Both the position numbers and the translations under genes were made by a program. The notes under the pieces were generated by a model. It saw nothing but the letters and a program-made list of their open reading frames with translations. It did no database searches and was not told the origin of the DNA. From Opitutales bacterium (lineage in GTDB: Bacteria; Verrucomicrobiota; Verrucomicrobiia; Opitutales; Opitutaceae), in contig JABITN010000117.1 in the NCBI GenBank assembly GCA_018700525.1, forward strand, positions 1-51,654: a stretch of 51,654 nt of DNA, given 5' to 3'. Positions 40,191-49,046 of this stretch are shown one piece after another. Position 1 is the stretch's first letter, and every line of letters starts with the position of its first letter.

Positions 40191-40640
40191 TCACCTGGTT
40201 GGAAGCATGTTCCGAATGGCTGCAATTTTCCACTGTTCATCTTGATGAGTCACAATAAAAGTGCTCCACATTTTCCGAATGCTACCGTCAGTGTTTGTCA
40301 CCTCGTAGCGTGCGTCTGCAATCCCGCTGGCTTCAGCTAAGAATCTTATTTTTTCAACAGTGAGAGTTCTGGAGCCCGGTCTACTCGTGGAACTTTGCAT
40401 CATGCCTTTGAGAGATTCATCAATCCCTCGTCTCCAGGTACCGGAGGACACAAGTTGATCAATATCCTTAACTAGAATCGACTTTAACAATTCCGCATCC
40501 TTGGTTTCACGGGCCTTACTGTATTGAGCTATTAAGGAAATTATCTGCTTTTCATCCTCATTACCACTCGGGTTCGGCTCTGCGCACGAAAAGGAAGCGA
40601 ACATCAAACTAAGCGAAGTTAAAAGTAGGAGTTTCTTCAT
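40191..40640 (-). CDS. Exported NTF2/SnoaL-like protein
   Basis: The 149-residue product has a signal peptide (MKKLLLLTSLSLMFASFSCA; the Cys at 19 could be a lipid site, though the lipobox is poor) and one NTF2-like domain: DEKQIISLIAQYSKARETKD starts the first helices, ADARYEVTNTDGSIRKMWST lies on the sheet and FIVTHQDEQWKIAAIRNML ends it. This layout (DUF4440/SnoaL-like) is used for small-ligand binding or isomerase roles; no catalytic residue can be named. It is encoded upstream of the sulfatase at 38755-40119 with 71 bases between, so may be co-transcribed. Confidence 0.75.
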   Translation of the reverse strand: MKKLLLLTSLSLMFASFSCAEPNPSGNEDEKQIISLIAQYSKARETKDAELLKSILVKDIDQLVSSGTWRRGIDESLKGMMQSSTSRPGSRTLTVEKIRFLAEASGIADARYEVTNTDGSIRKMWSTFIVTHQDEQWKIAAIRNMLPTR

Positions 40641-40867
40641 TATTTTTGGTTGGTTTTTTTTGATCCTTGGATTTGGGGTATCTCAATAAACAGTCATCGA
40701 CTAAGAATGTTTCGTGGCAGGTGAGCGTATAAAACATAGACAATTTATTTCGATCCGGCTACACATATTTACAAACCAATGCGCCTATGCTTAGCGAAAA
40801 GGATCAAGCTGTATAATCCCAAGGAACTTAGCTTGATTGTGCCAAGACAGTTCTTCAGTCTCTCGGC

Positions 40868-41404
40868 ATGAAATCGCTTCTATTCTGCCTCCAATCGTTG
40901 TTTTTGCTTCCCTGTGTTATCCAGGGCAAACCTAGTCCAGTGATGATACGATTGGTCGATCCATTAGACGAACCTGAATTCTACTGCGTCGATATTCCGG
41001 GATTCCGGCAGAACGTGCAATTGAAGGCTCCACTGATGGCCCACACTCTCAAGCGCTTCGGATCAGCGGATGAAATGTGGCTTATGGATAACCCATCCAA
41101 AGGACAAATTCTTGCCAGCGAATACGGACTTTGCATCGAAGCGGCTAGCGCCACAGCAGGAGCGGCATTATTTCTAAAAGAACCCAGCAAATCTTCCCTG
41201 CAACGATTTACGCTCACAGAGGAAGGCTTCCTCATACTGACCGACCATCCCGAATTCGGTTTCGCTATTGATGCTGGAATGGGTGCCAAAGCGGGGGGAC
41301 CCAGTCACCTGAGACGAGACTTAAGCCTAAAATCGCTTACCAAGTCGGAAGCCGCTCTCACCAGGTGGAAACTGGTCAAGGATGCTGCTAGCTGGCCTGA
41401 ATAA
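40868..41404 (+). CDS. Secreted protein resembling a ricin-type beta-trefoil lectin
   Basis: The 178-residue product has a signal peptide (1-20, ending IQG) and repeating strands that fit a beta-trefoil: IRLVDPLDEPEFYCVDIPGF with QLKAPLMAHT, then GQILASEYGLCIEAASATAG with ALFLKEPSKSSLQRFTL, then GFLILTDHPEFGFAIDAGMG and a final SRW-like LTRWKLV. The Q-R-F motif of ricin folds is visible once (SLQRFTL). Two Cys (YCVD, LCIE) may pair. It would bind glycans outside the cell. It is the only plus-strand gene between 34.8 and 45.4 kb. The fold call rests on pattern only. Confidence 0.6.
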   Translation: MKSLLFCLQSLFLLPCVIQGKPSPVMIRLVDPLDEPEFYCVDIPGFRQNVQLKAPLMAHTLKRFGSADEMWLMDNPSKGQILASEYGLCIEAASATAGAALFLKEPSKSSLQRFTLTEEGFLILTDHPEFGFAIDAGMGAKAGGPSHLRRDLSLKSLTKSEAALTRWKLVKDAASWPE

Positions 41405-41435
41405 AACGCGATTGAAGGATGATGCTTCGGTCTTC

Positions 41436-41471
41436 GATTGTTGATAGGAAGTTCAATTGTTCCGATTTGAT
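41436..41471 (-). repeat. ~36-bp dispersed leader repeat, copy C (solo)
   Basis: GATTGTTGATAGGAAGTTCA then ATTGTTCCGATTTGAT. It matches copies A and B but is not followed by a minus-strand gene: reading that way one enters the antisense of the ricin-like gene. It may mark a former gene start lost by rearrangement, or show that the element is an independent repeat. Confidence 0.6.
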
Positions 41472-41642
41472 TCGCTTGGTAGTTGAGGGTTTTTCCGATA
41501 TTCTCCCTGCGTGATTGTGAACATTTCGCTCATGGTTGCTACTGGACAGGTCTACGACCCGTCCGCAAGATCACCCACCGAGCACACTGAGATTTAGGCG
41601 GAGGGGGCTGTTGCATCTCTCCTCTGAGGATTTTACTTACCG

Positions 41643-44600
41643 CTAATGCAGAGTGGCCAAGTAGGCGACCAGGTCTCTCAATTCGCGGTTGCTAAGAATC
41701 CCTTTAATATCGGGCATCGTACTCAAGGGCTTGGTTTTCGACGCAATCGCAGTCTGGGAATATGTCGCTTGATTGCCGTCAGGCAATTTCACGACGATTA
41801 CATCAGAGGTCTCGCGCATCAAAATCCCCGTCACAGAGTTTCCGTTTTTAAGCGCCAAGGTAACGATTCCGTATCCCGGCGCCACTGCGGCTTGCGGGTC
41901 GACCAGGGACTGCAAGAGATAGGAGTGGGGGTGACGCGTCGCGATTCCCTGCAAACTGGGTCCAACCTGTTTATCGGAGCTTTTGAGAGCATGGCACTTC
42001 GAGCAGGCTGCTAAAGTATGACCAGAAAAAAGGGCCTCGCCAACTTCAGGGTCTCCTCCCAAGAGGACTGCGTCATACTGCGCTAACGGTCCTTTGCATT
42101 CGGTCTGAGCACGGTATCGTTCCAATTGGCCATTTAGTTTTTCATCGGTCTCGGCCAGAGCTGCCGCTGCCTCGAGCACGTCCAGCTTCAAATCGGCTGC
42201 AAGCGTGCCGTCGATCAATTGGTCGAGCAACCGACGCGCCACGGGATAGGGCGATGAGACCCTCGGCAGCCGCGACAAGGCATACTGCATTTCTCGAGTA
42301 TCCTTCGAACCTTTAAGCGTAGACGAAAGATAGCGTTGTACCTCCCGCTCGCCACCGTTCGCCGCGATCAGTTCCTCCGCCGCAGCGAGGCGCAAAACCG
42401 TGGACTTCGCGTCCAAAGCCGCAATGCCCACTTCAATGAACTTATCGGAATTCTGAATACGTAACCAGCGAAGCCACTCGACCCGTATGGCTTCGTTTTC
42501 GCTTCCGTCCATGACCTTTTCGACAACCTGTTGCCAGCTGGCATCGGAGGGCTTTAACTTTGCGAGAATCGCAATTGCCTTTTGAGAAATAGCCTCGTCC
42601 TTGACTTTCGATAGCGTCCACAGTCCTTCGCCAAAGGCTACCTCTAGAGCCTCTTGACCGAAGGCCGACAAGGGGAAATAGCGTCCATCGACAGGATCGA
42701 TCACCGTTGCCTCCGTCCAATATGATAAGGTGTTTAGCGCCTCCAAGCGTTCCAGTCTGCTTAGCTCTGGCGCCTCTAGAAACGTCGCTATGCGTTTCAC
42801 GGCCGCGACTGTTCCCAATCTCCGATTTGCGGCAAGCGCTCTCACGTTCACCGCAGCATCCGCCTTGGAGCTAAGCAATACGGCCAGAGCCTCGAGCACC
42901 TCGGGATGATCGGTAAATGTATCCGGAGTCGCTTCGTCATAAAGGGCACGCGTCGCTTCGGCAATTACCTGCGAAGAGCCGTCGCGTAGAAACGGCAGAA
43001 GTTCGACGGTCGCCCGACGCTGTCGCAGCGCCACCACTGCAGCGATGCGCATCGCTGTGGATGGATGCCTTGCGAATGCCTGGAGGTCCTGGCTCGAGGC
43101 AACGCCCGCCAGTCCGGCGATTCCTGCATGCCGCAAAACGGGAATCTTATTATCCGCAGTCACGATCAAATCCACAAGCGAACTCAGAGCCCTTTTACTC
43201 TTCAGTTTTCCAGTGGCGATGGCTGCAAAAGCCTGTACGCGCTGGGAAGGGTCCCCTAACAGTTTCAGTATTATCCCGTCCGGATCGTATCCGAGATTTC
43301 CGGCCCAACGAGCAGTCTGCGCCCGCAACTCGGGATCAGGGTCGGAGCTGAGTTTCTGCAATAGCGCTCGATTTCCGTCCTTAAGCTGGCCAAGAGCCCA
43401 AAGACTGTGCAAGCGCGGCAACTGTCCCGCGCTTGTATTCATCGCCAGTGTACGTAGGGGTTCAGTTTTACCACGAGCGACTAATTCGAATTGTGCCTCT
43501 TGTCGAATCCGCCGGTCCGCATGGCCGAGAAACGCCAACAGAGCCGCTGTCGATTTTGCTTGGAATCCCTTGCCCGAAAGAGCCTCCACCTCTGCCATGG
43601 CAGCGACAGCCGACTCTTGCGGCTCACTGTCTCGCAATGCCCACAACGGGCTCTTTTTTCCAGGCTTCCACAGGACGAAATACATGCGTCCATCGGGGCC
43701 AAACGCCGATGCCAACACCTGATTCGACAGCCCTTGAATAAGGAGGTCTTCCCCTTCGCGTCGAAAGCTCGCACCGTCCGTAACCATCTTGAAGGCACGG
43801 ATCTCGCCCACTCCTCCGAGCAGGAAATGTCCATGGTATTTGCCGCCGAGCGCCGTTCCCGGTTGATAGGAAAAGGATGCCGGAGCGTTCCAGCTGTTCT
43901 CGATTGGCGGCAGCATATGAGCAGGTTGACCTTCATGAAGGGGAACCCACATTTTCTCAGCCAGCCAAGGATTGTAGATATCCGACCGGTTCGTTTTCAT
44001 GTGTCGATTGGGAGTGCGGTACTGATAGTACATTCTCCATCCGGAATCCGAGCCTTCCGGCAAATAAACCAAACGCTCCCGTTCGCCTTGAAAATCGGCG
44101 TCATGGTCTATCGCGAATAAGTTTCCGTAGTCGTCGAAATCGAAGTACTGACAATTGCGCAGTCCACTGGCAACCACCTCGAATGCGCTTCCGTCGGGGT
44201 TGCAGCGGACGATGGTACCGCTGTGTGGGTAGGCCCATCGTTTACCTTCTTTCGACATCACATTGGTACCGCGATCCCCCATGCTCCAGTAAAGTTTGCC
44301 ATCGTATGCCTGCAGTACGCTATGCAGATCATGATTGCCATAACCGATGTGGTTGGCAAAGCCATGTACGAGACGCTCTCGCAGCTCGGCCCGTCCGTCG
44401 CCATCCTTGTCCTGGAGTTTCCACAGGTCGGGGATGATCGTCGCATAAATCGAGTCCCCGATCGGCGTCACGCTGTGGGCCACTCCTGTGACGATGTCAT
44501 TGAAGCCGTCGGCAAACAGCGTTGCCGCATCGAAGACGCCGTCCTGGTTCGCGTCTTGTAGAGTGAATATTTTCTCGCTGCGTACGGCGAGATCGGCGAG

Positions 44601-44987
44601 ATCGACTGTTCCATCGCCATTCACATCATGCATACCCTGGGCTTCGGCAATTTGCTGCGAATAGTTCCGCTCGATCCAGTTGCGCTTTGCTTCAACCGTC
44701 GTGAATCCCATGTCGATCGGATGCAGAAACCGCGACTGCAACAGGCTAAGCTCTTCTCTCATCTGCCTCACGGTTTCCGAGACGTAAACGGTCCCGTCCG
44801 AACTGACTCCTACTCCCATGAGTGCTTTGGGCAATTCACCGCCGCCCATTAAAGGCTCCGCCAACAGACCGTCGTGCCCCTTTAAAGCGCCTAGTATGAC
44901 TGTTTGGTCGCCATCCGCGGAAAACGCGACGCACAAGGTTGAGACGAGCAACCCAATCAATGCCGTGCGAAGGGGAATCCTCTTCAT
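41643..44987 (-). CDS. Large PVC-type dehydrogenase: propeller, HEAT repeats and cytochrome c
   Basis: Start taken at the ATG at 44985-44987 (MKRIPLRTALIGLLVSTLCV), which gives a signal peptide; an ATG 42 bases upstream would add 14 polar residues. The ~1114-residue product has an N-terminal beta-propeller (glucose/sorbosone dehydrogenase-like, with LQDANQDGVFDAATLFADGF, then SGLRNCQYFDFDDYGNLFAI and DHDADFQGERERLVYLPEG), calcium-type EF-like DVNGDGTVDLADL, a long central HEAT-repeat region (about 490-950) and a C-terminal c-type cytochrome (C-S-K-C-H in AACSKCHALK, about residue 1010; NGNSVTGILMRETSDV, then MPDIKGILSNRELRDLVAYL). Such proteins are hallmark envelope dehydrogenases of Planctomycetota and Verrucomicrobiota; substrates are unproven. 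Confidence 0.88.
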   Translation of the reverse strand: MKRIPLRTALIGLLVSTLCVAFSADGDQTVILGALKGHDGLLAEPLMGGGELPKALMGVGVSSDGTVYVSETVRQMREELSLLQSRFLHPIDMGFTTVEAKRNWIERNYSQQIAEAQGMHDVNGDGTVDLADLAVRSEKIFTLQDANQDGVFDAATLFADGFNDIVTGVAHSVTPIGDSIYATIIPDLWKLQDKDGDGRAELRERLVHGFANHIGYGNHDLHSVLQAYDGKLYWSMGDRGTNVMSKEGKRWAYPHSGTIVRCNPDGSAFEVVASGLRNCQYFDFDDYGNLFAIDHDADFQGERERLVYLPEGSDSGWRMYYQYRTPNRHMKTNRSDIYNPWLAEKMWVPLHEGQPAHMLPPIENSWNAPASFSYQPGTALGGKYHGHFLLGGVGEIRAFKMVTDGASFRREGEDLLIQGLSNQVLASAFGPDGRMYFVLWKPGKKSPLWALRDSEPQESAVAAMAEVEALSGKGFQAKSTAALLAFLGHADRRIRQEAQFELVARGKTEPLRTLAMNTSAGQLPRLHSLWALGQLKDGNRALLQKLSSDPDPELRAQTARWAGNLGYDPDGIILKLLGDPSQRVQAFAAIATGKLKSKRALSSLVDLIVTADNKIPVLRHAGIAGLAGVASSQDLQAFARHPSTAMRIAAVVALRQRRATVELLPFLRDGSSQVIAEATRALYDEATPDTFTDHPEVLEALAVLLSSKADAAVNVRALAANRRLGTVAAVKRIATFLEAPELSRLERLEALNTLSYWTEATVIDPVDGRYFPLSAFGQEALEVAFGEGLWTLSKVKDEAISQKAIAILAKLKPSDASWQQVVEKVMDGSENEAIRVEWLRWLRIQNSDKFIEVGIAALDAKSTVLRLAAAEELIAANGGEREVQRYLSSTLKGSKDTREMQYALSRLPRVSSPYPVARRLLDQLIDGTLAADLKLDVLEAAAALAETDEKLNGQLERYRAQTECKGPLAQYDAVLLGGDPEVGEALFSGHTLAACSKCHALKSSDKQVGPSLQGIATRHPHSYLLQSLVDPQAAVAPGYGIVTLALKNGNSVTGILMRETSDVIVVKLPDGNQATYSQTAIASKTKPLSTMPDIKGILSNRELRDLVAYLATLH

Positions 44988-45029
44988 ATTGATGCCGATT
45001 TGAGTTAGCTCGCTAGTGGTTTCGATCAT

Positions 45030-45485
45030 GAAAGGATTTGCTTGAAAAGTATTCGAACGTGTTGGACCGAACTCCGAGTAGTTGGGGCCCGTCGCTTTTT
45101 GGCTGAATGAGAAACGATATTTACGGCTCCGGCAATGGGATTGCTGGATTATTCCGGGCTTTTAAAATAACAACGAGCAAAAATCTTTGATTGCCTACAG
45201 ATTGCTCGGATCCATTGTTTATAGGATATGAGTTGGATCACTTCGATTCGGTTTGGCATTGACCAGCTCATTACCGAGTAGTTCATCACCTCGGGATAGT
45301 TCGTGGCCAGCGCTGTACTCGAGAGAATTGGTGATCAAGCGTGGTGTGAACGTGTCCTGGTTTTCGAGCAGATAGTTCTTAATGGGTCGCGGGCAATTCA
45401 GATGCTGGCCTTCCGGCGTGATGTCTTTAAGAATAGCACAAATGATCAAGCGTGGGATAATGGGGTTTTGTTAAAGTGTATTAAT
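45030..45485. other. Intergenic region upstream of the broken AraC gene
   Basis: The 456 bases lie between the divergent dehydrogenase and AraC-type genes. A minus-strand frame (45219-45449) has semi-protein-like content (TPRLITNSLEYSAGHELSRG) but no recognised family, start or context. No clear promoter was found. Confidence 0.4.
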
Positions 45486-46199
45486 ATGCAGATGCTTCAT
45501 TCCATTCAACGTTCGCTGGATCTTGTCGAGGCTCGGCTTTCCGAGCCGGTTTCGATAGGTGAATTTGCCGTGTCAGCAGGTATGTCGTTGTGGCATTTTT
45601 AGCGGACTTTTTCGGCTTTGGTGGGCGAGTCGGTGGGGCGTTACTTGCGGCGTCGGCGGATTGCGGAAGCGGCTCAGCGTTTGACTGAATATGAGGGGCG
45701 AGTGTTGGAGCTGGCATTCGATTTCCAATTCGAATCGCACGAGTCCTTTACTCGGGCTTTTAAAGCCGAGCTCTCGATGACTCCCAGCGAATGGAGAGAT
45801 GGGACTGGTCACCGTGTCGCATTGCGTCGGCCGGAGTGCCTGACGCAAGAGAATCTAAATCAACGCTATATGAATATTATTTTAACACCAATTATCGAAT
45901 ACAGAGACCCTGCCTCCTTCATTGGAGTGGAAGGGAGCTTTATTTCGGCGATGTCTGAAGAGGCGAATAACATGTTCATCATTCTAAAGCTTTGGGATGA
46001 GTACATGAATCGCATTTCGGAGATTCCTAGTTGGGAGCTAGGCGTTTCCTATGGCTTGGCTCATGATCTTGAAGTGCATGGACGCACCCGCACGCATGAC
46101 GACGAAACGCTTTACTTGGCAGCATCAAAGGTAGAGCAGGGGAGCGGTGTGCCGACAGGAATGAAAAATACTATCCTAAAAAACCAAAATTCATGGTAA
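45486..46199 (+). pseudogene. AraC-family regulator pseudogene with in-frame amber and decayed effector domain
   Basis: From the ATG at 45486 the frame reads LHSIQRSLDLVEARLSEPVS, IGEFAVSAGMSLWHF, then TAG (45600-45602), and continues in the same frame RTFSALVGESVGRYLRRRRI, AEAAQRLTEYEGRVLELAFD and FQFESHESFTRAFKAELSMT. The stop replaces the Gln of the WHFQRxF motif of AraC helix-turn-helix 1 (CAG to TAG). A GyrI/Rob-like effector domain follows (FIILKLWDEYMNRISEIPS, then YGLAHDLEVHGRTRTHDDE) but breaks off near residue 237 (GVPTGMKNTI), where relatives continue 40 residues more. Restart at TTG 45618 could make a protein without the first helix-turn-helix. It lies upstream of the second DUF6152 gene on the same strand. 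Confidence 0.8.
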
Positions 46200-46392
46200 C
46201 CATTTCGCGGCTACAGAAGTTATTAGAGAAAGAGCGTCCGCGCACAATTGGTTTCATAAAATCTGTCTTTTAAAACTCACTCATAGGCGTACCTTCACGT
46301 ATAACTTGCATAGAGGCGAGTAAGGGAGTCATTCTCTGCTAGGGTTATTTCTTCCCTTTGTTTAATAACCAAACACCCCTGGATTAAAGATT

Positions 46393-47520
46393 ATGACTAT
46401 TAAACAAACCATTATGGCCGCTGTGTTTGCCTCCTTGTGCAGCTTAGCTCTGTTATCCCCGACTGCGGTGGCACACCACGGTATCACCGGGCAGTTCGAC
46501 CTTGACCAGACATTAACCGTGACGGGCGTCGTGAACCGGGTTCGTTTTGTGAACCCGCATGCTTACGTCTATTTCATGGTTACGAATGATGCAGGCGAAG
46601 ACGAGCAATGGCGCTGCGAATTGCGTTCGGGCAGCTTGCTCAAGCGTGCCGGCTGGTCTGCGGACATGTTTGCCCCAGGTACCCAAATCATCGTAACTGG
46701 CTCACCAGACCGGCGTGATCCCAAGACATGCTATGCCCAATCCATTTCTTTTGAAGATGGTAGGGTCGTGAGGCGCCGCGATACGCTTAACGAGGCGGGC
46801 AAGGTAGTCCCCGGGAAACGCGAACCCACCCTTGAAGACGGAACTCCCAATATTGCCGGAAACTGGTTCGAGGCCCGAGGTGGTGGTCCCCCTCGAAGAG
46901 GTGGTCCCAGTCAACGAGTTGATCCCAGTCAAAGAGGTGGTCCCGGCCCAGGAGGCCGTCCTCCAAGACGCGGTGGTGGTAGGCCCCCAAGATTTGAAAT
47001 GACCCAAATCGGGCAGGATGAAGCCGACGACTATACGGAGGAGCAGAACCCTCGGTTCATCTGTCAGCCAACCAATATCATCTTTGATTATAACTTTGAC
47101 CAGATGGTTAACAAGATCGAGCAATCAGAAACTAAGATCGTGATCACCTACGGATTTATGGACGTGGTAAGGACCATCCATCTCGGTGGAGTATTTCCCG
47201 ATGAGATTGAACCCAGCGTTACAGGCTATTCAGTAGGTGAATGGAAAGACGACACCTTGATCGTTAAAACCAAAGGTTTTGCGTCTGGTTTTCTGGAGGC
47301 CCCTGGAGGACATGCTGTCAGGGCTGTCCGACACAGTGACCAGATGGAAATCACCGAGCGATTCTATGTGAATAAAGAGGGCACCGAGCTGACGCGAGAG
47401 TACACCGTTGTGGACCCGGTATACTTGGCCCAGCCGCACTCGCACCAGAATAAGTCTCAACTGACGAGCAACCTATTCATCTCCTACGATTGCGACGAGC
47501 AGTGGGACGTCAGTAAATAA
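46393..47520 (+). CDS. Secreted DUF6152-family protein (copy 2)
   Basis: The 375-residue product matches copy 1 (10532-11734) closely over most of its length: signal peptide 1-27 ending AVA, mature start H28-H29-G, TLTVTGVVNRVRFVNPHAYV with H56, EDEQWRCELRSGSLLKRAGW, GSPDRRDPKTCYAQSISFED and the C-terminal YSVGEWKDDTLIVKTKGFAS and ITERFYVNKEGTELTREYTV. The linker differs, with GGPSQRVDPSQRGG-type repeats. A paralogue 35 kb away implies duplication, but this copy has no HupE or DUF6644 partners; instead it precedes the DUF4956-VTC-CotH cluster after 103 bases. It may therefore work alone or be shared. It lacks the upstream element of copy 1. Confidence 0.85.
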   Translation: MTIKQTIMAAVFASLCSLALLSPTAVAHHGITGQFDLDQTLTVTGVVNRVRFVNPHAYVYFMVTNDAGEDEQWRCELRSGSLLKRAGWSADMFAPGTQIIVTGSPDRRDPKTCYAQSISFEDGRVVRRRDTLNEAGKVVPGKREPTLEDGTPNIAGNWFEARGGGPPRRGGPSQRVDPSQRGGPGPGGRPPRRGGGRPPRFEMTQIGQDEADDYTEEQNPRFICQPTNIIFDYNFDQMVNKIEQSETKIVITYGFMDVVRTIHLGGVFPDEIEPSVTGYSVGEWKDDTLIVKTKGFASGFLEAPGGHAVRAVRHSDQMEITERFYVNKEGTELTREYTVVDPVYLAQPHSHQNKSQLTSNLFISYDCDEQWDVSK

Positions 47521-47623
47521 TGGCTAATAAGTTTTTAACGTACCCATTCAATAACTATATACATAGCCAATCCTAGCGAATCTATCAATTTTCTATCTGT
47601 AAATCGTAAATCCCACATAATTA

Positions 47624-48310
47624 ATGCAATTGCAAAATAGCTTCACTGAATTGTTCTGGAACCCGGTGACCATCAAGTCGCTGCCAACGTTAGCCATTAG
47701 CCTGATTACGGCCGCCATATTGGGCGTGTTGTTGGGTAAAGCCTACGTTAGGTTTGGCACAGCTCTTTCAAACCGGAGTCAGTTCGCGCGGAACTTCCTG
47801 CTGCTGACCGTGACCACGACGCTGATAATCGGCATCGTCAAGTCGTCGCTCGCGTTGTCGCTTGGCTTGGTGGGCGCGCTGTCGATTGTACGTTTTAGAG
47901 CGGCGATCAAGGAGCCTGAGGAACTCGCGTTTTTGTTCCTGTCGATTGCAGTTGGCTTAGGCTTGGGAGCGGGCGAGGGACTGGTTACGGTGGTGGCCTT
48001 TATATTGATTATTGGACTCATTGCGCTGCGAAGTCTTTCTCGTCCAAAAGCTGATTCGGGGAATTTGTTTCTTACGATCAATAGCCCGGCTCCAGGCAAA
48101 CTTACGTCCGTGCAAATCCTGGAGGCTCTCTCTGCTGTCGGGGCCACGGCCAGCTTGAAGCGACTTGATGATGGGCCTGACGTGATGCGAGCTTCGTTCC
48201 GAGTCGATTCTGTTGACCCGGAAGGTATTGAAATGTTTAGCGAGAGCATCCGCAAACTCAGCCCGTCGGTCGAGATAACCTGCCTCGAGGATGGCGGCCT
48301 CAACCATTGA
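47624..48310 (+). CDS. DUF4956-family membrane protein
   Basis: The 228-residue product has four membrane helices (LISLITAAILGVLLG-like first segment, FLLLTVTTTLIIGIVKSSLA, LSLGLVGALSIVRFRAAIKE, LAFLFLSIAVGLGLGAGEGL) and a cytosolic C-terminal domain of about 80 residues. The stretch GALSIVRFRAAIKEPEELAF is typical of DUF4956. This family is regularly encoded with VTC-domain and CotH-like proteins in bacteria. Its stop overlaps the TTG start of the VTC gene by four bases, indicating coupled translation. Confidence 0.88.
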   Translation: MQLQNSFTELFWNPVTIKSLPTLAISLITAAILGVLLGKAYVRFGTALSNRSQFARNFLLLTVTTTLIIGIVKSSLALSLGLVGALSIVRFRAAIKEPEELAFLFLSIAVGLGLGAGEGLVTVVAFILIIGLIALRSLSRPKADSGNLFLTINSPAPGKLTSVQILEALSAVGATASLKRLDDGPDVMRASFRVDSVDPEGIEMFSESIRKLSPSVEITCLEDGGLNH

Positions 48311-49020
48311 TTCAATCCGCGACACCTGCTGAGAACGTGGCAACTGATGACTTTCGCTTCGAGCGCAAGCTGCTTCCTGCCGGCTATGCTAAGCCAGAGG
48401 TGTTGGCGTTGATCCGCCAGCATCCATCCGGATTTCGTGAGGCCTATCCGCCCCGTTGGGTGAACAATCTCTACCTCGATTCCCCCGGTTTGGATGACTA
48501 CAATGATCACGTCGCTGGCCTCGCTCAGAGAAGCAAGAGCCGCATCCGTTGGTACGGCGACCTGCACGGGCCGATTCCAAAACCTGTGTTCGAGCGAAAG
48601 AGCAAGCAGGGCACGGTGAGTGGGAAACGCGCGCACTCCATGCCACCGCTGGCTCTCAACGGTAGTCTGGTTGAACACAAGCTGCGAGCGATGCTGAGCG
48701 AGCTTGGCATGGAAGATCCCGTGTGGCGTTGTCTCGACCAGCGACAACCCAGTCTCATCAACCGATATCATCGTCATTATTACCTGAGCGGCGATGGCCG
48801 CGTCCGCCTGACCGTGGACTCTGATCTCGCGTTCTATGCGCCGGACCACACCACAGCAGCGCTAGCCAGTCGACCACCGGCAGATTGTGCCGTGGTGATC
48901 GAGCTCAAGTACGCACCAAGCGACTCCGATTGCGCCGCTGATATTGCTAACTGGTTTCCCTGCCGCATCGCGCGCTGCTCCAAGTACGTGCTGGGCATTG
49001 AAGCTATTCGGCACGCCTGA
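48307..49020 (+). CDS. VTC-domain (polyphosphate polymerase-like) protein
   Basis: The TTG at 48307 overlaps the preceding TGA (TTGA), giving 237 residues. The VTC tunnel-fold domain shows the basic and acidic residues lining the catalytic tunnel: FRFERKLLPAGYA, then YLDSPGLDDY, SKSRIRWYGDLHG, PKPVFERKSKQGTVSGKR, LINRYHRHYYL, RVRLTVDSDLAFYAP and VVIELKYA. Yeast Vtc4 makes polyphosphate from ATP; bacterial VTC proteins next to CotH are of unproven function. It is cytosolic, has no SPX domain, and is intermediate between a membrane protein and a CotH-like kinase in the operon. Confidence 0.88.
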   Translation: MIQSATPAENVATDDFRFERKLLPAGYAKPEVLALIRQHPSGFREAYPPRWVNNLYLDSPGLDDYNDHVAGLAQRSKSRIRWYGDLHGPIPKPVFERKSKQGTVSGKRAHSMPPLALNGSLVEHKLRAMLSELGMEDPVWRCLDQRQPSLINRYHRHYYLSGDGRVRLTVDSDLAFYAPDHTTAALASRPPADCAVVIELKYAPSDSDCAADIANWFPCRIARCSKYVLGIEAIRHA

Positions 49021-49046
49021 CCTGAAATCCAAAACCCGAGCAAACC

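Noticed and set aside
40120-40233. Longer start for the sulfatase at 38755 (ATG at 40233)
   Set aside because: It would place 38 residues in front of the signal peptide and run into the NTF2-like gene and the leader repeat.
43491-44120. Plus-strand frame of 209 codons
   Set aside because: It is antisense to the large dehydrogenase; composition is Cys/Arg-rich and without any motif.
45219-45449. Minus-strand frame of 76 codons with TPRLITNSLEYSAGHELSRG
   Set aside because: It looks partly protein-like but has no recognised family, no plausible start context and no support from neighbours, so I did not call it a gene.
47779-48849. Minus-strand frame of 356 codons
   Set aside because: It lies antisense to the DUF4956 and VTC genes, both of which have clear family motifs and coupled starts.
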